From the NCBI RefSeq assembly GCF_001625565.1, contig NZ_AUXS01000097.1, forward strand, positions 1 to 64,000: a stretch of DNA of 64,000 nt, written 5' to 3'. The notes beneath the pieces were generated by a model. That model made no database searches. It was not told the origin of the DNA and worked only from the letters and a program-made list of their open reading frames with translations. Numbering within the stretch: position 1 is the stretch's first letter; each line of letters begins with the position of its first letter. Positions 26,300 through 35,318 of the stretch are shown piece after piece. The translations under genes were made by a program, and so were the position numbers. The DNA is from Pseudoalteromonas luteoviolacea NCIMB 1944. Lineage in GTDB: Bacteria > Pseudomonadota > Gammaproteobacteria > Enterobacterales > Alteromonadaceae.

Positions 26300-27990
26300 G
26301 CAAAGGCGTTATGCAAGTGCAAGTGTCCAGCAGAGTACGAATATTAAACTATAATAAAGTCAGGTTTTGTTCACAGGCGCTCTTTTTGGAAACTATTAGC
26401 CTTTGCTTAATATTGATGGGGCTGTCTTTTTTGTTGCTTTCAGTAAAGCCCGCAATAGAAATATGTCGCATTGCACAGTCTAAAGGATGGTGGTTGCTGC
26501 TTGCACTTATTTGCTTTTTTACTTTAGGTTATGCAAGCTTTGCGGCCTATGTTTACTTGAGCGTAGACAGTTCGCGAGTGGTTTTAGCCCTATCTGTGAT
26601 TCTTGCCCTGGGTGGACTGTTTGTTATTGTGGTGGTCAATTTGGGCAAGGTAAGTTTAATGCGACTACAAGCAGCCCTTGATCTGGAAAAGTATAACGCC
26701 CAACATGACCACCTCACCAAACTACAAAACCGCGCACGATGCTTTGAGTGTATAGAGCTGAGAAAAAAGCATTGTGATGCCTTTGCTGTTGTGATTTTCG
26801 ATTTGTATAACTTGAAACAGATCAACGAGGCGATGGGGCATTACTTTGGCGACCAGTTGCTGGTGGCATTTTCACAAGCTATCTCAAGCAGTCTATTACC
26901 AGGTAGCGAGCTGTTTCGAATCGGTGGTGATGAATTTGTGGTTGTCAGTGAAGCGCGCAATGAGCCTGCGCTTTTTGCTCAAAACAACGCCATATTAAGT
27001 GCTCTACACAATGGACTTGTCGTAGAGCATACCGCGGTGGATGTGACATATAGCTCCGGTGCAATCTTAAATATTGTAAGCGAAGATATATCTGCTTCTG
27101 AGCTTTTAAAGCGAGCAGATATTGCAATGTATGCGGCTAAAAGAAGTAAACAAAGCTTAGTCTTGTTCGATAAAACCTTGCATCAAGGGGTGGTTTCTGA
27201 ATTTCACATGCTCAACGACTTTAAAGGGGCACTAGCGCGAGGAGACCTGACTGTTTTCTACCAGCCAATTGTTGATGCGCAAAACTCCACAGTGCATGGT
27301 GTAGAGGCTTTAGTCAGATGGCCATCTGAGGATGGCGAGTATATTTTGCCAGAGCGCTTTATTCCAATAGCTGAAAAGAACAACATGATAAAATATCTCA
27401 GTGCGTATGTGATAAACACAGTATTTAGCGATATTGAGTTACTTCTGAAATTAAATGATAAGTTGACGGTACATATAAATTTATCCTGCCAGGATCTATT
27501 GGGAAAAAATCTAATTAATGTCTTGAATACACAGCTCAATAGCAAAAATGTAGATCCGAAAAGGATCATATTTGAGTTAACGGAAAGTATGGTGATGACA
27601 GACGTTGAACAAACCAAAACATTGATCGAGCATCTCATTGATATGGGATTTTCGGTGAGCATAGATGATTTTGGAACCGGCTTCTCATCGTTTTCAATTC
27701 TTAAAGAGTTGCCGATTTCACAGATCAAAATAGATAAATCTTTTGTCACCCAATGTTTATCTCAGGATAAAGACCGTGCCATCATTGAAACAACACTTTT
27801 TTTAGCGAAACGACTGGGCTGTTCAGTGGTTGCCGAAGGGGTTGAGAATGATGAAACATCTCAGTATCTGGCCAATCAGGGATGTAAATATATTCAAGGC
27901 TACAATATCAGTGAACCTTTATCACTGGGTGAAATTCAGCGATGGATTTCCAGCAATGGTTTGGTTCAGACCGCGTTAAGGAAGTATTAA
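26296..27990 (+). CDS. Membrane GGDEF-EAL c-di-GMP protein
   Basis: 564 aa. Three N-terminal membrane segments (about residues 30-52, 61-88, 95-118) with no large sensor domain, then GGDEF (motif GGDEF at 210-214, intact) and EAL (EAL at 337-339, DDFGTG at 457-462, KIDKSFV, EGVEND). All usual EAL metal-binding motifs are present, so phosphodiesterase activity is likely. The cyclase signature is also intact but the RxxD inhibitory site before it is missing. Net direction is not predictable. Coupled by ATGA overlap to the upstream DUF465-like gene. Confidence 0.9.
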   Translation: MSKGVMQVQVSSRVRILNYNKVRFCSQALFLETISLCLILMGLSFLLLSVKPAIEICRIAQSKGWWLLLALICFFTLGYASFAAYVYLSVDSSRVVLALSVILALGGLFVIVVVNLGKVSLMRLQAALDLEKYNAQHDHLTKLQNRARCFECIELRKKHCDAFAVVIFDLYNLKQINEAMGHYFGDQLLVAFSQAISSSLLPGSELFRIGGDEFVVVSEARNEPALFAQNNAILSALHNGLVVEHTAVDVTYSSGAILNIVSEDISASELLKRADIAMYAAKRSKQSLVLFDKTLHQGVVSEFHMLNDFKGALARGDLTVFYQPIVDAQNSTVHGVEALVRWPSEDGEYILPERFIPIAEKNNMIKYLSAYVINTVFSDIELLLKLNDKLTVHINLSCQDLLGKNLINVLNTQLNSKNVDPKRIIFELTESMVMTDVEQTKTLIEHLIDMGFSVSIDDFGTGFSSFSILKELPISQIKIDKSFVTQCLSQDKDRAIIETTLFLAKRLGCSVVAEGVENDETSQYLANQGCKYIQGYNISEPLSLGEIQRWISSNGLVQTALRKY

Positions 27991-28361
27991 GGTTAGAAGC
28001 TGTATCCTCTCGCCCCTTTTTTGCATATTGAAACATTACAAAACTTTGCAAGCGTAACAATTGTCCCTGAAACCAGTATGTTAAGTTTTTAGTCAATAAA
28101 ATCAATGTACAAAATCTACGGTATAGAACTTTTTGCATATAAAGCAGTGGTCGTGAACGTAAAACAGGTATTGTGCGGTCCATTCTGTTGGGAAGAATGT
28201 ATCATTCTGTAAAATCCCATACAATTTTTGACAACTTTTGAGATCATAAAACCGTAATATACGCACTAGGTTATTCAGGCCAATAGGTGCGGTAATTGAA
28301 TAAATTAACCAGCTCTCACATTTGAGCCGTGTGAAGCGTAAACTTTTTAGAGGAATTAAAA
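27991..28361. other. Intergenic region upstream of MlaC-like gene
   Basis: 371 bases without a gene. CATTCT occurs at 28181-28186 and 28203-28208 on either side of AGAATG at 28194-28199, so two mutually exclusive small hairpins are possible. No named regulatory site was recognised. Confidence 0.45.
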
Positions 28362-28949
28362 TTGAAAAAAGTCATCAGCTTTTTATTTCTACTTGTTTGC
28401 TCAACGATGGCTGTAGCCAATGAGACACCTTATCAGCTAATCAATCAAGTAGGTGAGGGGCTCTTTGCTGACATAAAAAAAGTCAATGCAGGAGGAAAGG
28501 CAACATCAAAGGAAATGCGTAGTATCGTTAAAGAACGATTAATGCCACATATCGACACGCGGTTTGTGTCGAGAAAGTTATTGGGAAAGCATATTAAGGG
28601 GCTTAAACGCCAAGAAGCCATTGAATTTATCAATGCGGTAACACATTACCTTGAAGTTACGTATGCAAGTGCCCTTATGCAATATAAAGGACAAGAGGTT
28701 GTTTTTGAGCAAGCGCCAGCACCAAAAGACAGTAAGTATGCTACGGTGAAAGCGGTGATCAAAGAAAGCGCAGGGCCTGATATTGATTTGCACTTTAAAT
28801 TTCGCAAAGGAAAAGATGGCAAATGGAAGGTATATGACCTTGTTGCAGAGGGGATATCTCTTCTGAGCGCGAAACAAAAAGAAATCGTTACGCGCATTTC
28901 TCAAGTCGGCCTTGCACAGGTCACATCTGAACTAAATAAAAAAGTTTAA
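28362..28949 (+). CDS. MlaC/Ttg2D-family periplasmic lipid-binding protein, orphan
   Basis: 195 aa with signal peptide MKKVISFLFLLVCSTMAVA and an MlaC-type domain (TRFVSRKLLGKH, FINAVTHYLEVTYASAL, KWKVYDLVAEGISLL). MlaC ferries phospholipids between the outer membrane and the MlaFEDB transporter. No mlaF, E, D or B is nearby, so this is a stand-alone homologue. The only plausible start is TTG at 28362, with AGAGGA 8 nt upstream; a TTG start often means modest expression. Convergent with a DUF2989 gene 13 nt away. Confidence 0.85.
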   Translation: MKKVISFLFLLVCSTMAVANETPYQLINQVGEGLFADIKKVNAGGKATSKEMRSIVKERLMPHIDTRFVSRKLLGKHIKGLKRQEAIEFINAVTHYLEVTYASALMQYKGQEVVFEQAPAPKDSKYATVKAVIKESAGPDIDLHFKFRKGKDGKWKVYDLVAEGISLLSAKQKEIVTRISQVGLAQVTSELNKKV

Positions 28950-28962
28950 AGCTTTTGTTTAG

Positions 28963-29772
28963 TTAGCCACGAGGAGATAGAAACTTGCCTGTTTCTATTT
29001 CTTCTCGGGTTTTCAGCGCCAATTGCTCCAGCACACCGATACTCTTACCCCGTGAAGTCAGTTCATGCTCTATATCAATAATGTCAATCTCTTCAAACCC
29101 AGAGAGCTGAGCAATTCTTGCAAATGTATAGGCATGTTTATATTTCTTTTGTTTGTAGAAAATACTAACCAGCGCTTTGTAAACCTCTAAATCTGGTGTC
29201 TGGCCAGCTTGGTTTAACTCCAGAACTCGATACAGAAAGTCGATTGTTTTGTCATCATCAAACTTCGCATAATAGGTTGCTAAGAACATCTGAATTTCTT
29301 GGCTTTCTCGCACATACGGTTCATCTTCTTGGCGCAACAGTTTATTCATGGCAAATTGGCTGTTGTTTCTTGACCAGTGATAGTAAAGCAACCCTGGGTG
29401 AGAAGTTTGTTTGGTATCCTGATAGATGCGATTCATTTCTTTAAGGCTGGTTAAGTGACCTTCAACGCGAGATGTTGTTTTCTCTTTTAGTTTGATGTGC
29501 TCAATTTGGGCTGCCAGTGATACACATGCATTATATGTCTCTAGCTGCTTTAACAGTTGATACTTATTTTCGTCAGTTGGGTCTTTGTACTCTATGTAGC
29601 GGCCTATGATTAATGATGCTCTTTCCTCTTTACAGTGACTGTCTTTATTTAAATCATTGCAAAAACCTGGAGTTTCTTCACATACCTTTGCTAATGTCAA
29701 CGGTTCTTCACACCCACTAAGAAAGGTCAGAAAAGAAGCGCCAGCGACAGCAAGCATCCACCTATTAGCCAT
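28963..29772 (-). CDS. DUF2989 lipoprotein
   Basis: 269 aa. Lipobox LSGC ends at Cys21, so a lipoprotein. The mature part begins with several cysteines (VCEETPGFCND, SHCKEE) and is then mainly helical with TPR-like spacing (YKALVSIFYKQKKYKHAYTFARIAQLSG). It matches the DUF2989 family of Alteromonadales and Vibrio, which has no known function. ATG 29772 is the only sensible start. Confidence 0.8.
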   Translation of the reverse strand: MANRWMLAVAGASFLTFLSGCEEPLTLAKVCEETPGFCNDLNKDSHCKEERASLIIGRYIEYKDPTDENKYQLLKQLETYNACVSLAAQIEHIKLKEKTTSRVEGHLTSLKEMNRIYQDTKQTSHPGLLYYHWSRNNSQFAMNKLLRQEDEPYVRESQEIQMFLATYYAKFDDDKTIDFLYRVLELNQAGQTPDLEVYKALVSIFYKQKKYKHAYTFARIAQLSGFEEIDIIDIEHELTSRGKSIGVLEQLALKTREEIETGKFLSPRG

Positions 29773-30103
29773 TGTTTATCCTACGTAATCTTCAATCGGG
29801 CACAACATAACACTTTTGCACCTTACGAAACAGCTTAAACGAGTTGAAGTGCAGCAAGTTTAGTTCTACAGCCGCAGTATTTACTACTAATTACTTAGTT
29901 TAGTCGCATGTCAAAAATAATAAATACGCATATTTTCTCCAATATGAAGAAAAAATAAGACATTTTTCTGTGTATTGGTCGTTCCTTTTACGAAAACAAA
30001 CGGAAATATATGGGTAAGAGTGGAGAATAATTGCAGATTAAATTAGAATGGCGGTGCCCAATAGGGCTATCCGTTCAAAAAAATTGTTTATTAGGCAGAA
30101 AAA
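29773..30103. other. Divergent intergenic region, DUF2989 gene / gap
   Basis: 331 bases, strongly AT-rich in the middle. A small GCCC-AATA-GGGC hairpin lies at 30057-30068 in the likely gap leader. No promoter could be fixed with confidence. Confidence 0.45.
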
Positions 30104-31546
30104 ATGACCTTATCTCACGAGCAAGAATATCAAAATAGCTGGCAAGAGCGCCAAGATTACGCTGAAAATATGCAACCGATCATTGGTCGTTTGTACCGTA
30201 ACTTGGGTGTTGAAATTGCTGTTTATGGTCGTCCACTTGTAAACACAAGTACTATTGACGTTATCAAAGCACATAAAACAGTAGCACGTTTTGAAGAGAC
30301 TAAATTGCGTCTTCGTGAAAGCTTCCCTTTCCTAGAAGCTATCAGCAAAATGGAGCTTGCACCTGGTCGTATCGATTTAGGTAAGTTAGCTTATGCATAC
30401 ATCTACAAAAATGCAGGTGAAGGCCGCTCTATCGAAGAGTACTTAAATAGTGAGCTTGCTGACTTATTAAATAAAGGCACAGGCCCTGAACCTCGCGATG
30501 TTGTACTATATGGTTTTGGTCGTATTGGACGTTTATTAGCGCGCCTGCTTATCGAGCGCGGCGGCTCTCACGCTGATTTACGTTTACGTGCAATCGTTGT
30601 ACGTGGTGGCCGTGATGGTGACCTTGAAAAACGTGCAAGTTTACTACGTCGTGACTCTATCCACGGTCCATTCGATGGCTCAATTACTGTTGACCACGAA
30701 AAGGGTGCGATTAAAGCAAACGGTAACTACATCCAAGTTATCTACGCTAATTCACCAGAAGAAGTAGATTACACTAAGTACGGCATCGAGAATGCACTTG
30801 TTGTTGATAACACAGGTGTATGGAAAGATGAAGATGGTTTGGGCAAACACCTTGCTTCAAAAGGTGCTTCAAAAGTATTACTTACAGCACCAGCAAAAGG
30901 CGACATCAAAAACATCGTATATGGTGTTAACAATGTTGATATTCTTAATGAAGATAAGATTGTTTCTGCGGCAAGTTGTACAACTAACGCGATTACACCT
31001 GTACTAAAAGCGCTTAATGATAAGTTTGGTATTAAGAATGGTCACGTTGAAACTGTTCACTCATACACAAATGACCAAAACTTAATTGATAACTACCACA
31101 AAGCAGAGCGTCGTGGTCGCAGTGCGGCACTGAACATGGTTATCACTTCAACTGGTGCGGCAAAAGCGGTAGCAAAAGCTCTACCAGAGCTTGCTGGTAA
31201 ACTAACAGGCAACGCAATCCGTGTTCCTACGCCAAATGTATCGATGGCGATTTTAAACCTGAATCTAAATGCAGAGACGACAGCAGAAGAGCTGAATGAG
31301 TTCTTACGTGAAACATCTCTGTACTCAGATCTTCGTGACCAAATCGACTACACAGCATCAACAGAAATCGTATCTACTGACTTAGTTGGTAGCCGCTATG
31401 CAGGTGTTGTTGATTCTCAAGCAACAATTGTAGATGGCGATCGTGTTGTACTATACGTTTGGTACGATAATGAGTTTGGTTACAGCTGTCAGGTAGTACG
31501 TGTAATGCGTGACATGGCGGAAGTAGCTTTCCCAAGTCTGCCATAA
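30104..31546 (+). CDS. gap: Glyceraldehyde-3-phosphate dehydrogenase, long form
   Basis: 480 aa. Residues about 1-125 form an extra N-terminal domain (MTLSHEQEYQNSWQERQDY...) absent from classical GAPDH. The NAD-binding fold begins at YGFGRIGRLLARLL, and the catalytic SAASCTTNAITP places the nucleophile at Cys292 instead of about 150. RVPTPNVSMA and WYDNEFGYSCQVVR complete the family signature. This long GAPDH type is known from Vibrio and Shewanella relatives. Direction (glycolytic or gluconeogenic) cannot be read from sequence. SD AGGCAGA is weak; a strong terminator follows. Confidence 0.93.
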   Translation: MTLSHEQEYQNSWQERQDYAENMQPIIGRLYRNLGVEIAVYGRPLVNTSTIDVIKAHKTVARFEETKLRLRESFPFLEAISKMELAPGRIDLGKLAYAYIYKNAGEGRSIEEYLNSELADLLNKGTGPEPRDVVLYGFGRIGRLLARLLIERGGSHADLRLRAIVVRGGRDGDLEKRASLLRRDSIHGPFDGSITVDHEKGAIKANGNYIQVIYANSPEEVDYTKYGIENALVVDNTGVWKDEDGLGKHLASKGASKVLLTAPAKGDIKNIVYGVNNVDILNEDKIVSAASCTTNAITPVLKALNDKFGIKNGHVETVHSYTNDQNLIDNYHKAERRGRSAALNMVITSTGAAKAVAKALPELAGKLTGNAIRVPTPNVSMAILNLNLNAETTAEELNEFLRETSLYSDLRDQIDYTASTEIVSTDLVGSRYAGVVDSQATIVDGDRVVLYVWYDNEFGYSCQVVRVMRDMAEVAFPSLP

Positions 31547-31562
31547 TTTCGCTTTGACGATG

Positions 31563-31591
31563 AAAAAAGCCAGCAATTGCTGGCTTTTTTA
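31563..31591 (+). terminator. Terminator after gap
   Basis: Perfect 12-bp stem AAAAAAGCCAGC/GCTGGCTTTTTT (31563-31574 and 31579-31590), loop AATT. Classic intrinsic terminator. Confidence 0.93.
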
Positions 31592-31728
31592 GTTTTTGAT
31601 TGGCGTTATGTATGATAGGCTTTTCCATGTTTTTAGCTACATCTGGCTAACATGGATAACAATTCATTCTTTAGCAAAGAAAACGCAATATTACGGCAAG
31701 AATGATTGCCAATAAATTTAGGGTATAT

Positions 31729-32856
31729 ATGAGAATCTCCAGTAATTTTGACAGCGGAAATATCAAGGTCATTTCGGCGCAGCAGCCTCGTGATATTCAG
31801 CTTGAAATCAACAAAGACAATAACTCAGACTTTTTTCAATGGTTTCACTTCCGTCTAGAGTCAACTCCTTTTGTAGAACATAAATTACACATCAATAATT
31901 TAAAGGCATCTGCTTACCCTGAAGGATGGGATGACTACCATGCTGTTGCTTCATACGATAGACAAAATTGGTTCAGAGTGCCTTCAGAGTACAAAGATGG
32001 TCAGTTGGTTATCGACTTTGAGCCTGAATATAGCCATACATTTTTTGCTTATTTCGCGCCGTACAGTTATGAGCGCCATTTGGATTTACTTTATTGGGCA
32101 CAAAGCCACGATGCATGCCAAATAGAAACTTTGGGTGAAACTATCGATGGTAGAGATATCAGCTTGCTTGTTATTGGTGAGCCAAGTGAAACCAAAAAGA
32201 AAATTTGGATCACTGCGCGTCAACATCCAGGTGAAACCATGGCGGAATGGTTTGTCGAAGGTTTATTGCATAAATTGCTAGATGATGAAGACCCTCATGC
32301 GGCAGCATTGTTATCTAAGGCGGTTTTTTACATTGTGCCTAATATGAATCCGGATGGCAGTGTTCGTGGTCATTTAAGAACAAATGCCAATGGCGTTAAC
32401 CTCAACCGAGAGTGGCAGACTCCAAGTATTGAAAATTCTCCAGAAGTTTATTACGTACTTGAAAAAATGCGTGCGGTTGGTCTAGACATGTATTTGGATA
32501 TTCACGGTGATGAAGCTCTTCCATACAACTTTGTCGCGGGCAGTGAAGGTATTCCAAGTTATGATGCACGCCTTGAAAGTCTAGAGAGTCAGTTTAAAGA
32601 TGCATTATTGACTATCACACCTGATTTTCAAGATGTCTACGGTTATCCTAAAGATGAGCCGGGACAAGCAAATCTAACCGTTGCTTCTTGTGCAGTTGGT
32701 GAAGAATTTAAAGCACTTTCATACACCATCGAAATGCCGTTTAAAGACAATGCGGATCTGCCCGATCCACATTATGGCTGGTCTGACAAACGCTCTTACC
32801 AGTTTGGACAGGATACGTTATCAGCAATCGTAAAAGTTGTAGATAACTTACGATAA
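31729..32856 (+). CDS. M14 zinc carboxypeptidase, cytosolic-carboxypeptidase-like
   Basis: 375 aa without signal peptide. An N-terminal beta-sandwich (about residues 1-120) precedes the M14 domain. Zinc ligands are His166 and Glu169 in RQHPGETMAEW and His259 in DIHGDEALPYNF; the catalytic Glu is Glu335 in TIEMPFKD. The order beta domain plus M14 is that of the cytosolic carboxypeptidase (AGBL/CCP) group, whose eukaryotic members remove glutamates from tubulin; the bacterial substrate is unknown. I chose ATG 31729 (MRISSNFDSG) with AGGG upstream rather than the frame-extending ATG 31702. Confidence 0.85.
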   Translation: MRISSNFDSGNIKVISAQQPRDIQLEINKDNNSDFFQWFHFRLESTPFVEHKLHINNLKASAYPEGWDDYHAVASYDRQNWFRVPSEYKDGQLVIDFEPEYSHTFFAYFAPYSYERHLDLLYWAQSHDACQIETLGETIDGRDISLLVIGEPSETKKKIWITARQHPGETMAEWFVEGLLHKLLDDEDPHAAALLSKAVFYIVPNMNPDGSVRGHLRTNANGVNLNREWQTPSIENSPEVYYVLEKMRAVGLDMYLDIHGDEALPYNFVAGSEGIPSYDARLESLESQFKDALLTITPDFQDVYGYPKDEPGQANLTVASCAVGEEFKALSYTIEMPFKDNADLPDPHYGWSDKRSYQFGQDTLSAIVKVVDNLR

Positions 32857-32865
32857 TAAGTAATT

Positions 32866-32892
32866 AAGGCAGCCTTTGAGGTTGCCTTTTTT
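32866..32892 (+). terminator. Terminator after M14 carboxypeptidase
   Basis: 9-bp stem AAGGCAGCC/GGTTGCCTT with one G-T pair (32866-32874 and 32880-32888), loop TTTGA, then a run of T. Confidence 0.9.
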
Positions 32893-32922
32893 TATATAAC
32901 AACAATTAGAAGAGGATAAGTC

Positions 32923-34635
32923 GTGGACGCATTAGGAAGTTTTCTTGATAGCTTAGATGCCATGCTAGGAGGCTCGTGGTGGTTTCCTTATGTATTGCTT
33001 GGGGTGGGGTTCTTTTTTACAGTTTATTTAAAGTTCCCGCAAATTCGCTATTTCAAACATGCTTGCCGAGTTGTAACGGGCAAATATGACAAAAAGTCTC
33101 TTGAAGGTGACACGACACACTTCCAAGCATTATCAACTGCTCTGTCAGGTACCGTTGGTACCGGTAACATAGGTGGTGTGGCTTTGGCGATATCAATCGG
33201 TGGACCCGCTGCTCTGTTTTGGATGTGGATGACCGCTTTTTTTGGTATGACAACCAAGTTTGTAGAGGTGACGCTCTCGCACAAATACCGTGTTAAGACA
33301 GAAGATGGCACAATGGCGGGTGGTCCTATGTACTATATGGACAGACGCTTAAACATGAAATGGTTAGCGGTGCTTTTTGCTATCGCAACTGTGATAAGTT
33401 CTTTTGGTACAGGTAGCTTGCCGCAAATTAACAACATCGCTCAAGGTATGGAAGCGACATTTGGATTTGAAAGAATGGCAACTGGTGCTGTGCTTTCAAT
33501 TCTTTTGGCATTGGTTATCTTAGGTGGCATCAAACGTATTGCTGCGATTACTTCAAAAGTAGTGCCTGTGATGGCGGCTGTTTATATCCTAGGTGCGTTT
33601 GCGGTTATTTTTTACAATATTGAAAATATTGCACCATCATTTGCTGCTGTGTTTACAAATGCATTTTCCGGCTCTGCAGCTGCGGGTGGTTTCTTGGGCG
33701 CTTCATTCGCTTATGCATTTAACCGAGGTGTAAACCGAGGTCTATTTTCTAACGAAGCAGGTCAAGGTTCTGCGCCAATCGCACACGCATCAGCAAAAGC
33801 TGATGAACCAGTGTCAGAAGGTATGGTGTCTATCTTAGAGCCTTTCATTGATACCATTATTATTTGTACATTAACTGGGTTGGTTATTTTATCATCTGGG
33901 GTATGGACAGAAAAATTCGAAACAGAATTTGAACGATCGTCGATGACTTTTATAAAAGGCAATTATGATGAGAGTAATGACGCAGACAGATCTGAACTGT
34001 ATAAATATCTGAATGGGTATTCTGATCATAAAGTTGAAGAATACAATGGAACAATTCAGGTCGTACAAGGCATAGCAGTAAACAAAGATTTTACCGTGCT
34101 GCATTCTCGCTCGATTGGTGAAGATATTCGCTTTGGCATTTCTGATTCGCATCAATACACCGGAGTCGTTGAAATAGAAAGTGGTATGCCCGTTGACCCG
34201 AGTATTTCTATTCAAGGTAAATCGCTTGTTCACTCAGCAGAATTAACAACAAAAGCTTTTACACGTGGGTACTTTGGCGACAGTGGTAAGTATATTGTTT
34301 CAATAGGCCTGCTATTATTTGCATTTTCAACAGCGATTGCATGGTCTTACTACGGTGACCGAGCAATGACATACCTACTAGGCCCACGCTCCGTGATGCC
34401 GTATCGCGTCTTTTATGTTGCAGGCTTCTTTTGGGCATCCTTTGCAGATACCACGTTAATTTGGAAGTTGGCTGCAGTAGGTATTGTTGTGATGACCTTA
34501 CCGAACTTATTCGGCATCATGGTTTTGAGAAAAGAAATGAAAGAAACCGTGGATGATTATTGGGAAAAGTTTGAAAATGGAAAAGATCAAGCTTCAGATA
34601 GCGATAAAATCGAAAAATCTCGCGATTTCCAATAA
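32923..34635 (+). CDS. Sodium:alanine/glycine symporter (AGCS family) with large insertion
   Basis: 570 aa membrane carrier. AGCS motifs are clear: TALSGTVGTGNIGGVALAI, GGPAALFWMW, NRGVNRGLFSNEAGQGSAPIAHA and FAFSTAIAWSYYGDRA. Typical AGCS proteins are about 450-490 aa; here roughly 110 soluble residues (about 330-440, acidic, beta-rich) are inserted between the SGVWT segment and TRGYFGDSGKYIVSIG. The insertion keeps the frame and the flanking motifs. It starts with GTG 32923 after AGAGGA. The substrate is predicted from family only. A palindromic terminator follows. Confidence 0.9.
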   Translation: MDALGSFLDSLDAMLGGSWWFPYVLLGVGFFFTVYLKFPQIRYFKHACRVVTGKYDKKSLEGDTTHFQALSTALSGTVGTGNIGGVALAISIGGPAALFWMWMTAFFGMTTKFVEVTLSHKYRVKTEDGTMAGGPMYYMDRRLNMKWLAVLFAIATVISSFGTGSLPQINNIAQGMEATFGFERMATGAVLSILLALVILGGIKRIAAITSKVVPVMAAVYILGAFAVIFYNIENIAPSFAAVFTNAFSGSAAAGGFLGASFAYAFNRGVNRGLFSNEAGQGSAPIAHASAKADEPVSEGMVSILEPFIDTIIICTLTGLVILSSGVWTEKFETEFERSSMTFIKGNYDESNDADRSELYKYLNGYSDHKVEEYNGTIQVVQGIAVNKDFTVLHSRSIGEDIRFGISDSHQYTGVVEIESGMPVDPSISIQGKSLVHSAELTTKAFTRGYFGDSGKYIVSIGLLLFAFSTAIAWSYYGDRAMTYLLGPRSVMPYRVFYVAGFFWASFADTTLIWKLAAVGIVVMTLPNLFGIMVLRKEMKETVDDYWEKFENGKDQASDSDKIEKSRDFQ

Positions 34636-34664
34636 GACAAACTAACTCAAACCAAGTAGAATAG

Positions 34665-34690
34665 GGCGCCATATGGCGCCTTATTTTTTA
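34665..34690 (+). terminator. Terminator after AGCS symporter
   Basis: GGCGCC-ATAT-GGCGCC, a 16-bp perfect palindrome (34665-34680), followed by TTATTTTTTA. Confidence 0.88.
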
Positions 34691-34707
34691 TTCGGAGTAG
34701 CGAAAGT

Positions 34708-35034
34708 ATGGCAATTGCCCAATGCCCGAGTTGTAGTAAATCGATTTCTTCAAAGCACACTGAGTGTCCTCACTGTGGTGTAGAAATTGGGAAAATAAGT
34801 GACGACGAAATACGTCGAATTTCGGCTAGAAACCGAATTAAGAAACAACAGAGTATTATGAATTACTCATTTCTGGCTCTGATTTTATTTTTGGGTGGTT
34901 TTTTATATTTGTATTGGCACCACCCAGTTGAAGGCAGCATTGAAATGTATGCAGCTAAATCCGCAATTGGCATAGGTATGGTTTGGTACCTAATTAATCG
35001 CGTGATCTTGGTAATTTTGAAAAAGAAAAAGTGA
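34708..35034 (+). CDS. Zinc-ribbon membrane protein
   Basis: 108 aa: an N-terminal zinc ribbon (CPSC at residues 6-9 and CPHC at about 20-23), a charged linker, then two membrane segments (about 52-68 and 85-103) and a Lys-rich end. This layout is common in small bacterial membrane proteins of unknown role. SD GGAG precedes ATG 34708. The stop codon abuts the start region of yeaC, so the two are probably cotranscribed with the downstream DUF349 gene. Confidence 0.82.
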   Translation: MAIAQCPSCSKSISSKHTECPHCGVEIGKISDDEIRRISARNRIKKQQSIMNYSFLALILFLGGFLYLYWHHPVEGSIEMYAAKSAIGIGMVWYLINRVILVILKKKK

Positions 35035-35036
35035 CG

Positions 35037-35318
35037 ATGAATGTAGATAATTTGGTAAGTAGCATTACCCCAGAAGTATTTGAACGCTTACAGTATGGTG
35101 CTTCTACAGGGCGTTGGCCCGATGGCACAGAATTAACTGAAGCACAAAAAGAACAAACTGTTCAACTCGTCATGTTATATCAGGCAAAAATCGCAAAATC
35201 GAACGAGCAATTTACGATTAATGAAAGTGGTGAAATGGTTCAAAAATCGAAACGCGAATTGCAAAAAGAATTTAAAGCAGAAAACGAAATAGCTAGGTTC
35301 ACTGAAAATGATCTTTAA
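35037..35318 (+). CDS. yeaC: YeaC family protein (DUF1315)
   Basis: 93 aa, MNVDNLVSSITPEVFERLQYG..., closely matching E. coli YeaC (MNIDNLINSMTPEVYQRL...), including GRWPDG and the TINESGEMVQKSK block. Function unknown. ATG 35037 aligns with the E. coli start; a GTG at 35031 would add two residues and overlap the upstream stop. The 3' end overlaps the DUF349 gene by 11 nt, pointing to translational coupling. Confidence 0.9.
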   Translation: MNVDNLVSSITPEVFERLQYGASTGRWPDGTELTEAQKEQTVQLVMLYQAKIAKSNEQFTINESGEMVQKSKRELQKEFKAENEIARFTENDL

